A stretch of 64,000 nucleotides of DNA from positions 186,001-250,000 of the forward strand of contig NZ_SRSH01000004.1 in NCBI RefSeq assembly GCF_006175985.1, given 5' to 3'. The stretch comes from Methylotetracoccus oryzae (GTDB lineage: Bacteria; Pseudomonadota; Gammaproteobacteria; Methylococcales; Methylococcaceae). Both the position numbers and the translations under genes were made by a program. Each line of letters starts with the position of its first letter. The stretch's first letter is position 1. This document shows, in pieces, positions 44,494-53,091 of this stretch. The notes beneath the pieces are model-generated. The model ran no database searches, was not told the DNA's origin, and saw only the letters and a program-made list of their open reading frames with translations.

Positions 44494-46175
44494 GCCAGGA
44501 CAGCGGACCCGACCCGATCCCTGCCGAAGAACGCCCGCCTTCGAGCGTCGAAGATGGGCAGCGCAGCGCCCCGACAGCGGACCCGCCCAAGGGCCAATCG
44601 ACCGATAACAGCCCCGCAGCGGGCGGCGCCCCGTCGCGGGTTTTCCGCAATGCCGCTGCTCAGATCGGCGGACGGGGCCTGTACCTCCTAACCCGCGTTG
44701 CACTGCCCCCGTTTATCCTCGAACACATTAGCCTGCAGGAATATGGCATCTGGGCGACCTGCTTTCTGCTGATCGGCTACATCGGCATGGGCACATTCGG
44801 TATTGCCGGCGTCTACATCCGCTACTCCGCGGAATACTATGCGCGCGGCGAAATGGAGCGCATCGGCCGGCTCGTCGGCGCCGGTATCCTGTTGACCGGA
44901 ACCGTGAGCGCTGCGCTGATCATCGCACTCTACGCGTGCATGCCCATTCTGTTTCGCTGGTTTCACATCGAACCGGAACTGCAGGGCATTGCCGGCGTGT
45001 CGATCCTGAGCGTCATCGGCGCAATGCTGCTCGATCTGCTGCTGCCCTATGGCTACGTGCTCCAGGGTATCCACCGCAACGCCGAGCAAACGATCGTCAA
45101 CGTTCTGAGCTTCCTACTGGAGACGGCCCTGATCGTCGTTTTCCTGATCAAAGGATGGGGACTCGCGGGACTCCTGGCTGCCTACGTACTGCGTTCGATC
45201 TTCGCGCTGATGGTCATGCTGGCCTGGTTCCCCCGCATCCTCCCCGGATTCCGCATTCGCTTTCGAGGCCTGGGGCGCGACGAGTTCCGGCTGTTCTACC
45301 GCTATGGTGGCGCGCTGCAGCTGATCGGTGTCATCGCGATGTTTCTGAATACCAGCGAACGCGCCATCGCCGGCTATCTGACCAAGGGGGTGGGCTCCGT
45401 AGGCCTGCTCGATATCGGCCAGAAGTTTCCGGTGATGATCTCCCAGATCTTCAATGCGGCAACGAACACCTATCTGTCGGCGTTCACGCATTTGCACAGC
45501 CTCGATCAGCACCAGGAGCTCCAGCGTCTTTACGTCAAGTCCTCGCGCTATCTGAACCTGCTGAACGGTTTGGCGATGGGTTTCCTGGCGCCCTTTGCCC
45601 TCGCACTGATTACCGCCTGGATGGGCAAGTCGATCCCTTACGAGGAGGCGGGCACGGTGCTGCTCTACGCGGCGCTCGGCTTTCACGTGCAGGCGCTCAC
45701 CGGACCGGCAACCACCTATGCGCAGGCCACCCATCGGGTCGGCGCCACGCTGTGGTGGTTCCTGCTGCCTCAGGGTCTGGTGCTTGCGGGTGCTCTGGCC
45801 TGGATCCTGATGCGTGGAACTCCCACCGTGCTCCATATCGCCGAAGCGGCCATGTGGTCGAGAATCACCAGCAGCGTGATCGTCCTGATTTATACCGTCG
45901 GCCAGCTGAAATTGTCGTTCCTGCGCTATGTCAGGGATGTGGTTCTGGTGGGGGCACTACCCTACGGCATCGGCTACGCACTGGCCTACGCCATCGAGAG
46001 ACAACTCGACCTGACCACGTTACCCCGTCTCCACTCGCTCGGCATCCTGGCCCTGACGGGCACCGGCTACCTTGTACTCACGCTGGGCTTGCTGATTGCC
46101 TTGGTGAGCACGCGCGAGGAAAGGCAAAGCCTCGGCGACCTGCTGACCCGGCGCTTGTCGCCGCGCCGCGCCTGA
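44490..46175 (+). CDS. Polysaccharide flippase, Wzx/MOP family
   Basis: A GTG at 44490 overlaps the preceding stop and gives 561 aa. The first about 55 residues are hydrophilic, Pro/Ser-rich and unusual for Wzx. After that about 12-14 membrane segments follow, beginning RVFRNAAAQIGGRGLYLLTR and including YGIWATCFLLIGYIGMGTFG and FYRYGGALQLIGVIAMFL. It should flip undecaprenyl-linked repeat units to the periplasm for polymerisation. It converges on the wzy gene. Confidence 0.88.
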   Translation: MSQDSGPDPIPAEERPPSSVEDGQRSAPTADPPKGQSTDNSPAAGGAPSRVFRNAAAQIGGRGLYLLTRVALPPFILEHISLQEYGIWATCFLLIGYIGMGTFGIAGVYIRYSAEYYARGEMERIGRLVGAGILLTGTVSAALIIALYACMPILFRWFHIEPELQGIAGVSILSVIGAMLLDLLLPYGYVLQGIHRNAEQTIVNVLSFLLETALIVVFLIKGWGLAGLLAAYVLRSIFALMVMLAWFPRILPGFRIRFRGLGRDEFRLFYRYGGALQLIGVIAMFLNTSERAIAGYLTKGVGSVGLLDIGQKFPVMISQIFNAATNTYLSAFTHLHSLDQHQELQRLYVKSSRYLNLLNGLAMGFLAPFALALITAWMGKSIPYEEAGTVLLYAALGFHVQALTGPATTYAQATHRVGATLWWFLLPQGLVLAGALAWILMRGTPTVLHIAEAAMWSRITSSVIVLIYTVGQLKLSFLRYVRDVVLVGALPYGIGYALAYAIERQLDLTTLPRLHSLGILALTGTGYLVLTLGLLIALVSTREERQSLGDLLTRRLSPRRA

Positions 46176-46266
46176 CGATCGCCGGGGAGTATCGCAATCA
46201 ATCGCCGTCAGTTCGTGACGGGATCAGTGCGGATCTGCACCGAGGGCGTCTCGAAACAGATGAGAC

Positions 46267-47631
46267 CTACAGCACGCGACGGAAGTTGAAGGGACCGATC
46301 GCCGTGCCTCCTCCCTCGGGCGTCCGGCGAATCATGTAACTCTCCGCCCAACCCACCAGCATGAAGAACATCGGAATGGTCTGCTGTCCCATGAAGACCG
46401 TCGCGATCGCGATCGTATAGCCGACAAAGATCCCAGCGAGGGTAAATGACAGCGCGCCACCGCGAGGCCCACCCGGTGGCTGTCGCATGCCGTAAACCAC
46501 CAACCGAATCATCGTTCCCAGCAACAGATAAAGAAAAGCAACCATCGCCAGACGCCCGTGCATCAGCAACAAGAGCAGATAATGATTGTCGATGGACGCC
46601 ATACCGGGTATTGCTGGCCATTTGGTCAATCCCCACCCCCATAAGGGCTCCTGGGCAGCGATATCAATGTAGTCCTCGATCATCTCGTAACGGTAGGCCG
46701 AGGTCTCCTGATTGGCATCCTTGGCATTCTCTCGCCCGACCGATGCATACGCAATGAAACCGGCGGCAGCCGGTATACCCACCAATACCAGGGCGCTCAG
46801 GATGCCCACCATTGCCAGAAAACGATGGCTCTTGACCCGCCCCACCGCGGTCAGCGTCGCGCCGACAGATGATGCCAGCCAGGAACCTTTCGCCAGCGAG
46901 AAGACCAATCCACCCGTCACGATCAGCGTCAACATCCGTGCCGGCTTGATCGGCATCCATCGCCAGCGCGCCGGCCAATCGGCGGGCCACGCGCCCGTCC
47001 ACTCCAGCCAGCGCTGCATCCGAAACGCGACGAGCATCATGATCCCGTTCAGCAGGGCATGCGCGTAGGGGCCGGCCGCTCTGGCCAGGCCAAAACGAAA
47101 GGTCGTCACCCAGGATTGACCCTGGCCTGGAAAAAACCGGTCGAATAACCAACGCCATGCATTGAACCCCAAGCGGGTTTCGATGACATCGACGCAAGCC
47201 ACGAACGAGAAGCACAGCACGCAGACTTTCGCGAATACGACCCGCAGGCCATAAGGCTCGATCAGCCCCTTGGCAAAAACATACGGTGCGATACCGCCGA
47301 AAAGCATCCCGAAAATGAGATTTTGCGCATCCGCGTACCCGGACGCGCGATACTCCGAATAACCCACACAAAAGGCGTAAAATAGGACCCAGAGATCGGT
47401 TGCGCTGAAAACAAATCCGGGAAAGCCGGCCATCGCGTAGGCGATGAACAGACCGACACCGGCACTCTGACTGAAGTTCGGATCCGGGATGCCCGGCGTG
47501 ATGGCGCGGTAGTAATCCGGCAGCAGCAGCACGACCGGCAGGTAGACGCGAAGAAACGCAAACGGCACGGAACGACGGTTCGCCAGTAGGTAGGCCAGAA
47601 CACCCGGTATAAAGGTGATGTAGGAGAGCAC
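46267..47631 (-). CDS. O-antigen polymerase-like membrane protein (Wzy candidate)
   Basis: 454 aa from a GTG start, with about ten to twelve membrane segments and large periplasmic loops. Wzy/WaaL-type sequence conservation is low. Supporting features are the loop with WVTTFRFGLARAAGPYAHAL, the basic GSWLASSVGATL region and the late DNHYLLLLLMHGRLAMVAFL, as in O-antigen ligase/polymerase proteins. With Wzx, Wza and Wzz present, it is the best candidate for the periplasmic polymerase. It is a lone minus-strand gene between two plus-strand genes. Confidence 0.78.
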   Translation of the reverse strand: MLSYITFIPGVLAYLLANRRSVPFAFLRVYLPVVLLLPDYYRAITPGIPDPNFSQSAGVGLFIAYAMAGFPGFVFSATDLWVLFYAFCVGYSEYRASGYADAQNLIFGMLFGGIAPYVFAKGLIEPYGLRVVFAKVCVLCFSFVACVDVIETRLGFNAWRWLFDRFFPGQGQSWVTTFRFGLARAAGPYAHALLNGIMMLVAFRMQRWLEWTGAWPADWPARWRWMPIKPARMLTLIVTGGLVFSLAKGSWLASSVGATLTAVGRVKSHRFLAMVGILSALVLVGIPAAAGFIAYASVGRENAKDANQETSAYRYEMIEDYIDIAAQEPLWGWGLTKWPAIPGMASIDNHYLLLLLMHGRLAMVAFLYLLLGTMIRLVVYGMRQPPGGPRGGALSFTLAGIFVGYTIAIATVFMGQQTIPMFFMLVGWAESYMIRRTPEGGGTAIGPFNFRRVL

Positions 47632-47709
47632 GTCAGTTGCTGTGGCCGATATGAAATGTGGCTGCAGGCGGCCTCAAAACTCGCCCACGCCCACGCTGGG
47701 GGTTGGTCG

Positions 47710-47810
47710 GGGTATCAAAGTATACCCAGCCGTCGGCTCCGCGACGAACGCGCACGGCGCAGGACCCTGCTCGAAAATCAAGGTGTGGCCCGTTCGATAC
47801 GTTCGGTATC
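47710..47810. promoter_or_regulatory. Two palindromes in the wzy/lipoprotein divergent region
   Basis: GGGTAT-CAAAGT-ATACCC (47710-47727) and GATAC-GTTCG-GTATC (47796-47810) share the half-site GTATC/GATAC. They sit about 80 nt apart in the 205-nt gap between wzy and the lipoprotein gene. They look like paired operator sites for one regulator reading both directions. Confidence 0.4.
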
Positions 47811-47836
47811 CGCGGCATGAAGGAGATCGGAAGACG

Positions 47837-49792
47837 ATGATCGCATTCACCGAACAATCACCGCGTTGGGTTCTGGCTCGAGCAGCCTGGATACTTTCGG
47901 TGGCATTGATCACGGCCGGGTGCAACCGGACCGACCCCACCCCGGAACAGCGGCCGCTGCGACTCGGCGTCAATATCGAAGGCTTGGCGTACTGGGGCAC
48001 GGAGGCGGCATTCGTCAATCTGGCGAAAATGGCATCGCCCTGGCTCACGCAGTGCGACCCGCGCCAGGATCCCTATTGCGCCGACGGGCTATTCGGGGTT
48101 GCCGGCGCCAACAGCTGGAATACCAAGGAACAGGACAAACTGGACCTGGACGAAAAGGGCTACCCGAGAAGCCTCCCCGACGTCAGCCAGGGCACCGTCA
48201 ACCACACCAACTTTACGTCGGTCAGCACACTGATTCCGACGGGCCTCAGCCCGCTTCGCACATCCGGCCGCTTCGTGGTGCGCTACGACGGCGAGGGACG
48301 TCTGGTCTACGGCCGCGGCGCCACGCGGAACGCGGCGCTCTCCAAGCCCGGACGGGACGTCCTCGATGTGACCACGGACGGGAATCAGACCTGGTTTCAG
48401 CTCACCATCGCCGCGACCGATCCACGCAAAAGCGGGCGCTACCTCCGCAACATACGCATCTTCCCCGAAGGTGGTGCGTGCGCCTCCGATCCCGCCCTCG
48501 CCTGCAGCATTTCGGACACCGGAGAAGCGTGCCCGAACAACGGCACTTGCCGATCCTTCGAGGACAGCGAAACCGATCAGCCCTTTCATCCCGCCTTTCT
48601 GTCGAACCTGCGCCCGTTCCGCGCGATTCGTTTCATGGCGTTCCAGAACACCAACGCCTCCTGGACCGAACGGTGGGACCAGCGGACATCGCCCGAGCGC
48701 TTCACCTGGGTTTCGGACCACGCTGATGGTGGTCCGGTCGAAATGATCGTGGCTCTCGGCAACCGAACCGGAACCGACATCTGGGTCAACATGCCCACTC
48801 GCTCGGATGATGACTATGTCCGACAGTTCGCGACCTACGTTCACGACCACCTGCAGCCGGCGCGCCGAGTCTATGTCGAATACAGCAACGAGGTCTGGAA
48901 CACCGCATTCCCGGGGGGAGCGTGGGTCGAAGCCAAGGCTCTGGCGCGCTGGCCGAACGCCAAGGACACCCCTTTCGGCAAGCGCCTGCAATGGTACGGC
49001 ATGCGCGCGGCCCAGATCTGCGACCTCTGGCATCAGGTCTTCGCGGCCGATTCGGCCCGCCTGAGCTGCATCATGGGTGCGCAGGCGGCGAACCCCTGGA
49101 CGGCGAAACAGGCGCTGGAGTGTCCGCTGTGGGCAAGCGAAGCAGGCAATACCCCCTGCGTGAAACACGGCATACAGGGCCTCGCAGTCGCCCCGTACTT
49201 CGGTTTCTATATCGGCAACCCCAAGCATCTTCCGGCACTGCAGTCCTGGGCGCGGCAACCGGGTGGCGGACTCGACAGCGTGTTTGCCGAAGTGTTCGAC
49301 GGCGGTGAATTCGATGACGGCCCGCAACAGGGCGCCTTGAGCCAAGCGAACGAGCATATGCGGCTCAGCGCGGCCGTCGCCCGCAATCATGGCCTCGAAT
49401 TGGTGGCTTACGAAGGTGGTCAGCATCTGGTCGGCCTGGCCGAAACGCTCAACGACAAATCGGCGAACGAACTGCTGATGGCCGCCAACCGCGATACCCG
49501 CATGGGAGAAGCTTATGCGCTTCACCTCGACGATTGGCAGGCGGCCGGGGGCGGTCTCTACAACCTATGGAACAGCGTGTCGCCTTACACGCTCTGGGGC
49601 AGCTGGGGACTCAAGGAATATCGCGATCAGGCGGACGCTCCGAAATACGATGCGGCCGTGCGCGCGGTAGAGCGCGCCCGGGAAAAGCCGGCGCAGCCGG
49701 AACTCCCCTCGCAAGCACTCCCGTCGACTGCGATCCCCGAGAGGACCGGCCTCATGCCGCCGGCAGATCCCTCTCCAGCGTCAGCACATTGA
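47837..49792 (+). CDS. Secreted glycoside-hydrolase-like lipoprotein
   Basis: The ATG at 47837 gives 651 aa. A lipoprotein signal ends LITAGCNR with Cys29 as the lipidation residue. The mature protein opens RLGVNIEGLAYWGTEAAFVN, and its centre has DDDYVRQFATYVHDHL and YVEYSNEVWN. This matches a family of large secreted TIM-barrel proteins often labelled cellulose-binding; the NEVWN glutamate could be a catalytic acid. At the cell surface it may trim or bind the polysaccharide made by this locus. Its last 41 nt overlap the convergent RsbW-like gene. Confidence 0.72.
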   Translation: MIAFTEQSPRWVLARAAWILSVALITAGCNRTDPTPEQRPLRLGVNIEGLAYWGTEAAFVNLAKMASPWLTQCDPRQDPYCADGLFGVAGANSWNTKEQDKLDLDEKGYPRSLPDVSQGTVNHTNFTSVSTLIPTGLSPLRTSGRFVVRYDGEGRLVYGRGATRNAALSKPGRDVLDVTTDGNQTWFQLTIAATDPRKSGRYLRNIRIFPEGGACASDPALACSISDTGEACPNNGTCRSFEDSETDQPFHPAFLSNLRPFRAIRFMAFQNTNASWTERWDQRTSPERFTWVSDHADGGPVEMIVALGNRTGTDIWVNMPTRSDDDYVRQFATYVHDHLQPARRVYVEYSNEVWNTAFPGGAWVEAKALARWPNAKDTPFGKRLQWYGMRAAQICDLWHQVFAADSARLSCIMGAQAANPWTAKQALECPLWASEAGNTPCVKHGIQGLAVAPYFGFYIGNPKHLPALQSWARQPGGGLDSVFAEVFDGGEFDDGPQQGALSQANEHMRLSAAVARNHGLELVAYEGGQHLVGLAETLNDKSANELLMAANRDTRMGEAYALHLDDWQAAGGGLYNLWNSVSPYTLWGSWGLKEYRDQADAPKYDAAVRAVERAREKPAQPELPSQALPSTAIPERTGLMPPADPSPASAH

Positions 49793-50207
49793 TGCCGTCC
49801 TCGACGCGATACCCGATGCGGTCCATGCAAGCTCGAATGATGGGCCAGCCGCGGCCGCGCTCCTCGGCAGAGTCCGGGAAATCTGCACCGGGCGGCAATG
49901 CCATCGGCTCTCCGCGGTCGCGGATTTCGATCCGCAGCCGGTCGCGCTCCTTGTGCCAGACGATTGTGATCGGCTGGCCCGGCTGCTGCCGGTAACCGTG
50001 CACGGCAATGTTGCTCAGCACCTCAGCCACCGCCAGCTCGATCTTCCAGGCCACCCCGCTGGCGATCTCGGTCAGATCGCACCAGGCCCGGACCGCAACG
50101 ATCGCGTAATGGATAGAGCCCAGTTCGCAGGTGAACTCGAGTTGCAGCCGCACCGACGCCGCAACACCATCCGGCACGGCCCCGATCGCTTCCTTTTCCG
50201 TGCTCAT
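49752..50207 (-). CDS. RsbW-like anti-sigma-type serine kinase (GHKL ATPase)
   Basis: The ATG at 50207 gives 151 aa. The N-box is AVAEVLSNIAVHGY (Glu62, Asn66), the G1 box IEIRDRGEP, and the G2 region ERGRGWPIIRACMDRI. RsbW/SpoIIAB-type kinases phosphorylate a STAS antagonist on serine, and some bind a sigma factor. The probable STAS partner is encoded about 6 kb upstream in the same operon. It overlaps the phosphatase gene by 4 nt (ATGA), placing kinase and phosphatase under one translational control. Confidence 0.87.
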   Translation of the reverse strand: MSTEKEAIGAVPDGVAASVRLQLEFTCELGSIHYAIVAVRAWCDLTEIASGVAWKIELAVAEVLSNIAVHGYRQQPGQPITIVWHKERDRLRIEIRDRGEPMALPPGADFPDSAEERGRGWPIIRACMDRIGYRVEDGINVLTLERDLPAA

Positions 50208-51454
50208 GGGCGCTCCAGGACCAGCAAGCTGATGTCGTCGTCGAACTCCGCGACGCCCCGCCATGCGAGCAGCTCGGCTCGAACAGCCGGGATCAGCTGT
50301 TCGAGGCTCCGGCCGGCATGCGTGAGCAGCAGGCGCTCCAGCCGTTCCACGCCATACGCTTCGCCCTCGGCGTTACAGCACTCGACGATCCCGTCGGAGT
50401 AGAGGACCAGCCGATCCCCCGGTGTCATCTGCAGCTGGATCTCGTCATAGGGCAGATCCGGGAAAAAGCCGATCGCGAACCCGCCGGACCCCACGTGACG
50501 AGCGCCGCCGCCATCGCCCCGAACCAGTACCGGCGGCGGATGCCCCGCCTGAACGAAGGTAACGTTACCGGATGGATGATGAATCAGCCCGTAGATCATC
50601 GTGAAATAGATGTCACGATCGTCAGCCGACGCGAAATGGGCATTGAGTTCGGCGGCAACCTGAGCCGGAGGCGTCAGAGTAAAGTACGGGGGCGACGTGC
50701 TCGGGCGTTTCAGCAAGCTGTAATTTTCCCCGCTGGGGGTAAGGATCTGCGCGACCGAAAAGGAAAACAGCGCCGACGGTACGCCGTGACCGGACACATC
50801 GAGGATGAAGAACGCCAGATGGTCTGCGTCCAGTTCGAAGTAGCCGAACATGTCGCCGGCCAGCATCTGCGCCGGCAGGAAGAGCCCATCGCTGCGGATT
50901 CCACCGATGGTCGCCGGAGACGGCAGCAACGACTGCTGCAACTTCGCCGCCGCATCGATGTCGCGGCACAGTGTGCTGTAGATCTTGTTGGCACCGTCGA
51001 GCTCGCGGTAGACACTGTCATACCGCTGCTGCAACTCGTTGTTGAAATGTTCCAGCGCCCGGTTCTTCTCAGCGAGTTGTGCCTGCAGTTCGATGAGGCG
51101 CTGACCGGCCCTGATCCGGACCTTGAGCTCTTCCGGATCGACCGGTTTGACCAGGAAGTCGTCAGCCCCCGCATCCATGCCGTCGATCAACGACTGTTTG
51201 TCGTTGCGTCCCGTCAGCAGGATGAAATAGGTGTAGGGGCGGCTCGTATCCGCCCGCAGCCAGCGGCACAGATCGATGCCGTCCATGCCCTCCATGTTCC
51301 AGTCGCAAAGCACCAGGGCCACGGATCGCTGCCGGAGGATCGCCTGCGCCTCGAGACCATCGCGCGCTTCGATGACGTCGAACTGCAGGGTTCGCAAGCG
51401 AAGCCCGATCAGCAACAGCGTCGTGGGATCGTCGTCGACGAGCAGGATTTCCAT
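50204..51454 (-). CDS. Receiver-PP2C phosphatase (RsbU/HsbR-like)
   Basis: 416 aa. An N-terminal receiver domain (about 1-120) has the acidic pair in LLVDDDP, phospho-acceptor Asp51 (LVLCDWNMEGMDG) and Lys103 (FLVKPVD). A coiled coil (about 120-170) links it to a PP2C/SpoIIE domain with metal ligands in LAGDMFGYF (Asp201), LDVSGHGVPSALF (Asp219), LYSDGIVE (Asp354) and FDDDISLL (Asp406). All catalytic residues appear intact. Phosphorylation of the receiver should control dephosphorylation of the STAS partner, opposing the RsbW-like kinase. Confidence 0.92.
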   Translation of the reverse strand: MEILLVDDDPTTLLLIGLRLRTLQFDVIEARDGLEAQAILRQRSVALVLCDWNMEGMDGIDLCRWLRADTSRPYTYFILLTGRNDKQSLIDGMDAGADDFLVKPVDPEELKVRIRAGQRLIELQAQLAEKNRALEHFNNELQQRYDSVYRELDGANKIYSTLCRDIDAAAKLQQSLLPSPATIGGIRSDGLFLPAQMLAGDMFGYFELDADHLAFFILDVSGHGVPSALFSFSVAQILTPSGENYSLLKRPSTSPPYFTLTPPAQVAAELNAHFASADDRDIYFTMIYGLIHHPSGNVTFVQAGHPPPVLVRGDGGGARHVGSGGFAIGFFPDLPYDEIQLQMTPGDRLVLYSDGIVECCNAEGEAYGVERLERLLLTHAGRSLEQLIPAVRAELLAWRGVAEFDDDISLLVLERP

Positions 51455-51462
51455 GGCACGGG

Positions 51463-52062
51463 TCAGCGCGAGTGCGGGTTGGCCCCCCGCATTACAGCAC
51501 GGGCCGGGATACCGACAACCGTCTCGCCGGCGGCGACGTCACGGGTGACGACCGCGTTGGCGCCGACGACCGCCCCGTCGCCGATCGTGACACCCGGCAG
51601 CACCATCACGCCCCGTCCGATCCACGCGTTGCGCCCAATCCGTATCGGCTTTGCGACGTGGCCCGTGTCGCGCGGCGACTCGCCTGGGACGACACGGTGA
51701 TTGGCATCGCGGAGGCTTGTGTACTCGCCGATCATCGCCCCATCGCCGATGCTGATCTCCTCGAACGCGACGATGTGCACCCCGCGTGAGATCACGACAC
51801 CATCGCCGATGCGGATGTGCCCGGCCCCCTGCGTCTCCAGATAAAGGTCCCGGTAAAGGTAAAGATGCTTGCCGAAAGTCATCGCCCGCGTGCCATGCAG
51901 CTCGGGGCAACCCAGGACCACGGTCGTTGGATCGAGCCGACCGCCCAGGGCGAGGTCCAGCCGGGCGTAGGCCCACAGCCGCCCTGCCCCGTCCAGCCGT
52001 CCTCTCAGCCACGCCAGCGGCACCAGCAACCGGGCAAGCAGACGTTTCGGGTCAACGGCCAT
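51463..52062 (-). CDS. Hexapeptide-repeat acyltransferase
   Basis: 199 aa. A short basic N-terminus is followed by left-handed beta-helix repeats: [36 protein letters not shown] (with the acyltransferase-type His), [20 protein letters not shown] and [20 protein letters not shown]. It is typical of WcaF/maltose-acetyltransferase-like enzymes that O-acetylate sugars. It lies 3 nt after the GT2 gene and 8 nt before the phosphatase gene. Confidence 0.85.
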   Translation of the reverse strand: MAVDPKRLLARLLVPLAWLRGRLDGAGRLWAYARLDLALGGRLDPTTVVLGCPELHGTRAMTFGKHLYLYRDLYLETQGAGHIRIGDGVVISRGVHIVAFEEISIGDGAMIGEYTSLRDANHRVVPGESPRDTGHVAKPIRIGRNAWIGRGVMVLPGVTIGDGAVVGANAVVTRDVAAGETVVGIPARAVMRGANPHSR

Positions 52063-52065
52063 GGC

Positions 52066-53091
52066 TTATTTGTACTCGATCAGGAACCGGGGCTGCCCGC
52101 GCCAGTGGTCCCACCAGTAGCTGAGCTGGCCCAGTGCGATCGGGATCTGCTGGAGATGCGAATGGACGCCGTAGCACACCAGGGTCAGCAGGTCGCGCGA
52201 CTTCCAGCGCGCCTTGTAGGCTGAGCGAAGCACCAGGCCCAGCGCCAGCGTCGCGGCCAGGAGGATCGGCCACCACGCACCGACCAAAAGGGCCATGACC
52301 GGCGCAGCGCCCCCCAGTGCGAGCAGCACCGCCGCGTGGATCAGGTTGCGGCGCGCATCGCGAAGCCACAGCGGAAACGCCGTATGCTTAAGGCGTTGCG
52401 AAACCTCGGCATACGCATAGCCCGCGCGCACCGCGCGCTTCCAATAAGCCGGCCACCGCTCGATCGCAAGATCGTGGCGCGTCATCGGCTGGTCGACATG
52501 CAGAATCGTCAGGCCACGCGCGCGGATGCGCTGGCACAGCTCCGGCTCCTCACCGGCTATGAGTTCCTCGGAAAAGCCGCCGACCGCTTCGAGTACCTTG
52601 CGTCGCATCAGTGCGTCTCCCCCGCAGAAATCGGACGGCCCCGGTGGATAGATCCAGTCCAGGTCCATGACCCGATTGTAGACGGACGCCTCCGGCCTGA
52701 CTTCGCGCCGATGGCCCCAGACCACGGCCACAGTAGGATCCTCGAATTCCGCCACAGCCCGTTCGACAAACCCCGGCTCCAGCAGCGTGTCGCCATCCAG
52801 AAACAGGACGTTCTCGGCGGCAGCCGAACGCCAGCCGGCATTACGGCCGATGGCGGCACTGGGGCGGGTCGGACGAACGGTGATGACGTTCGCACCGAAC
52901 GAGCGAGCCCTGTCCGGACTGCCGTCATGCGAGGCCGAGTCCACGTAGATGATTTCGACGGAACCGATCGCGGCAGTCGCCAGGCGGATCGACTGCAGGC
53001 AACGAACCAGCCGTTCACCTTCGTTGCGACCGATCACTACCACCGAAAGCGAAGGGGGCATATTCATCGCATCACCAGATTCAACGGTCAC
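52066..53091 (-). CDS. Glycosyltransferase family 2 with C-terminal membrane segments
   Basis: 341 aa from a GTG that overlaps the wzz stop (GTGA); an ATG at 53067 (MNMPPSLSVVVIGRNEGERL) is a good alternative. The GT-A domain shows VEIIYVDSASHDGS, the metal motif LFLDGDTLLEPGF, CGGDALMRRKVLE and AGEEPELCQRIRARG. Two to three membrane helices near residues 255-300 anchor it to the inner membrane. It is located directly after the export genes and probably modifies the lipid-linked repeat. Confidence 0.87.
   Translation of the reverse strand: MTVESGDAMNMPPSLSVVVIGRNEGERLVRCLQSIRLATAAIGSVEIIYVDSASHDGSPDRARSFGANVITVRPTRPSAAIGRNAGWRSAAAENVLFLDGDTLLEPGFVERAVAEFEDPTVAVVWGHRREVRPEASVYNRVMDLDWIYPPGPSDFCGGDALMRRKVLEAVGGFSEELIAGEEPELCQRIRARGLTILHVDQPMTRHDLAIERWPAYWKRAVRAGYAYAEVSQRLKHTAFPLWLRDARRNLIHAAVLLALGGAAPVMALLVGAWWPILLAATLALGLVLRSAYKARWKSRDLLTLVCYGVHSHLQQIPIALGQLSYWWDHWRGQPRFLIEYK

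Noticed and set aside
48089-49525. 478-codon minus-strand frame opposite the lipoprotein
   Set aside because: No family-like sequence; the plus strand has a lipoprotein signal and family motifs.
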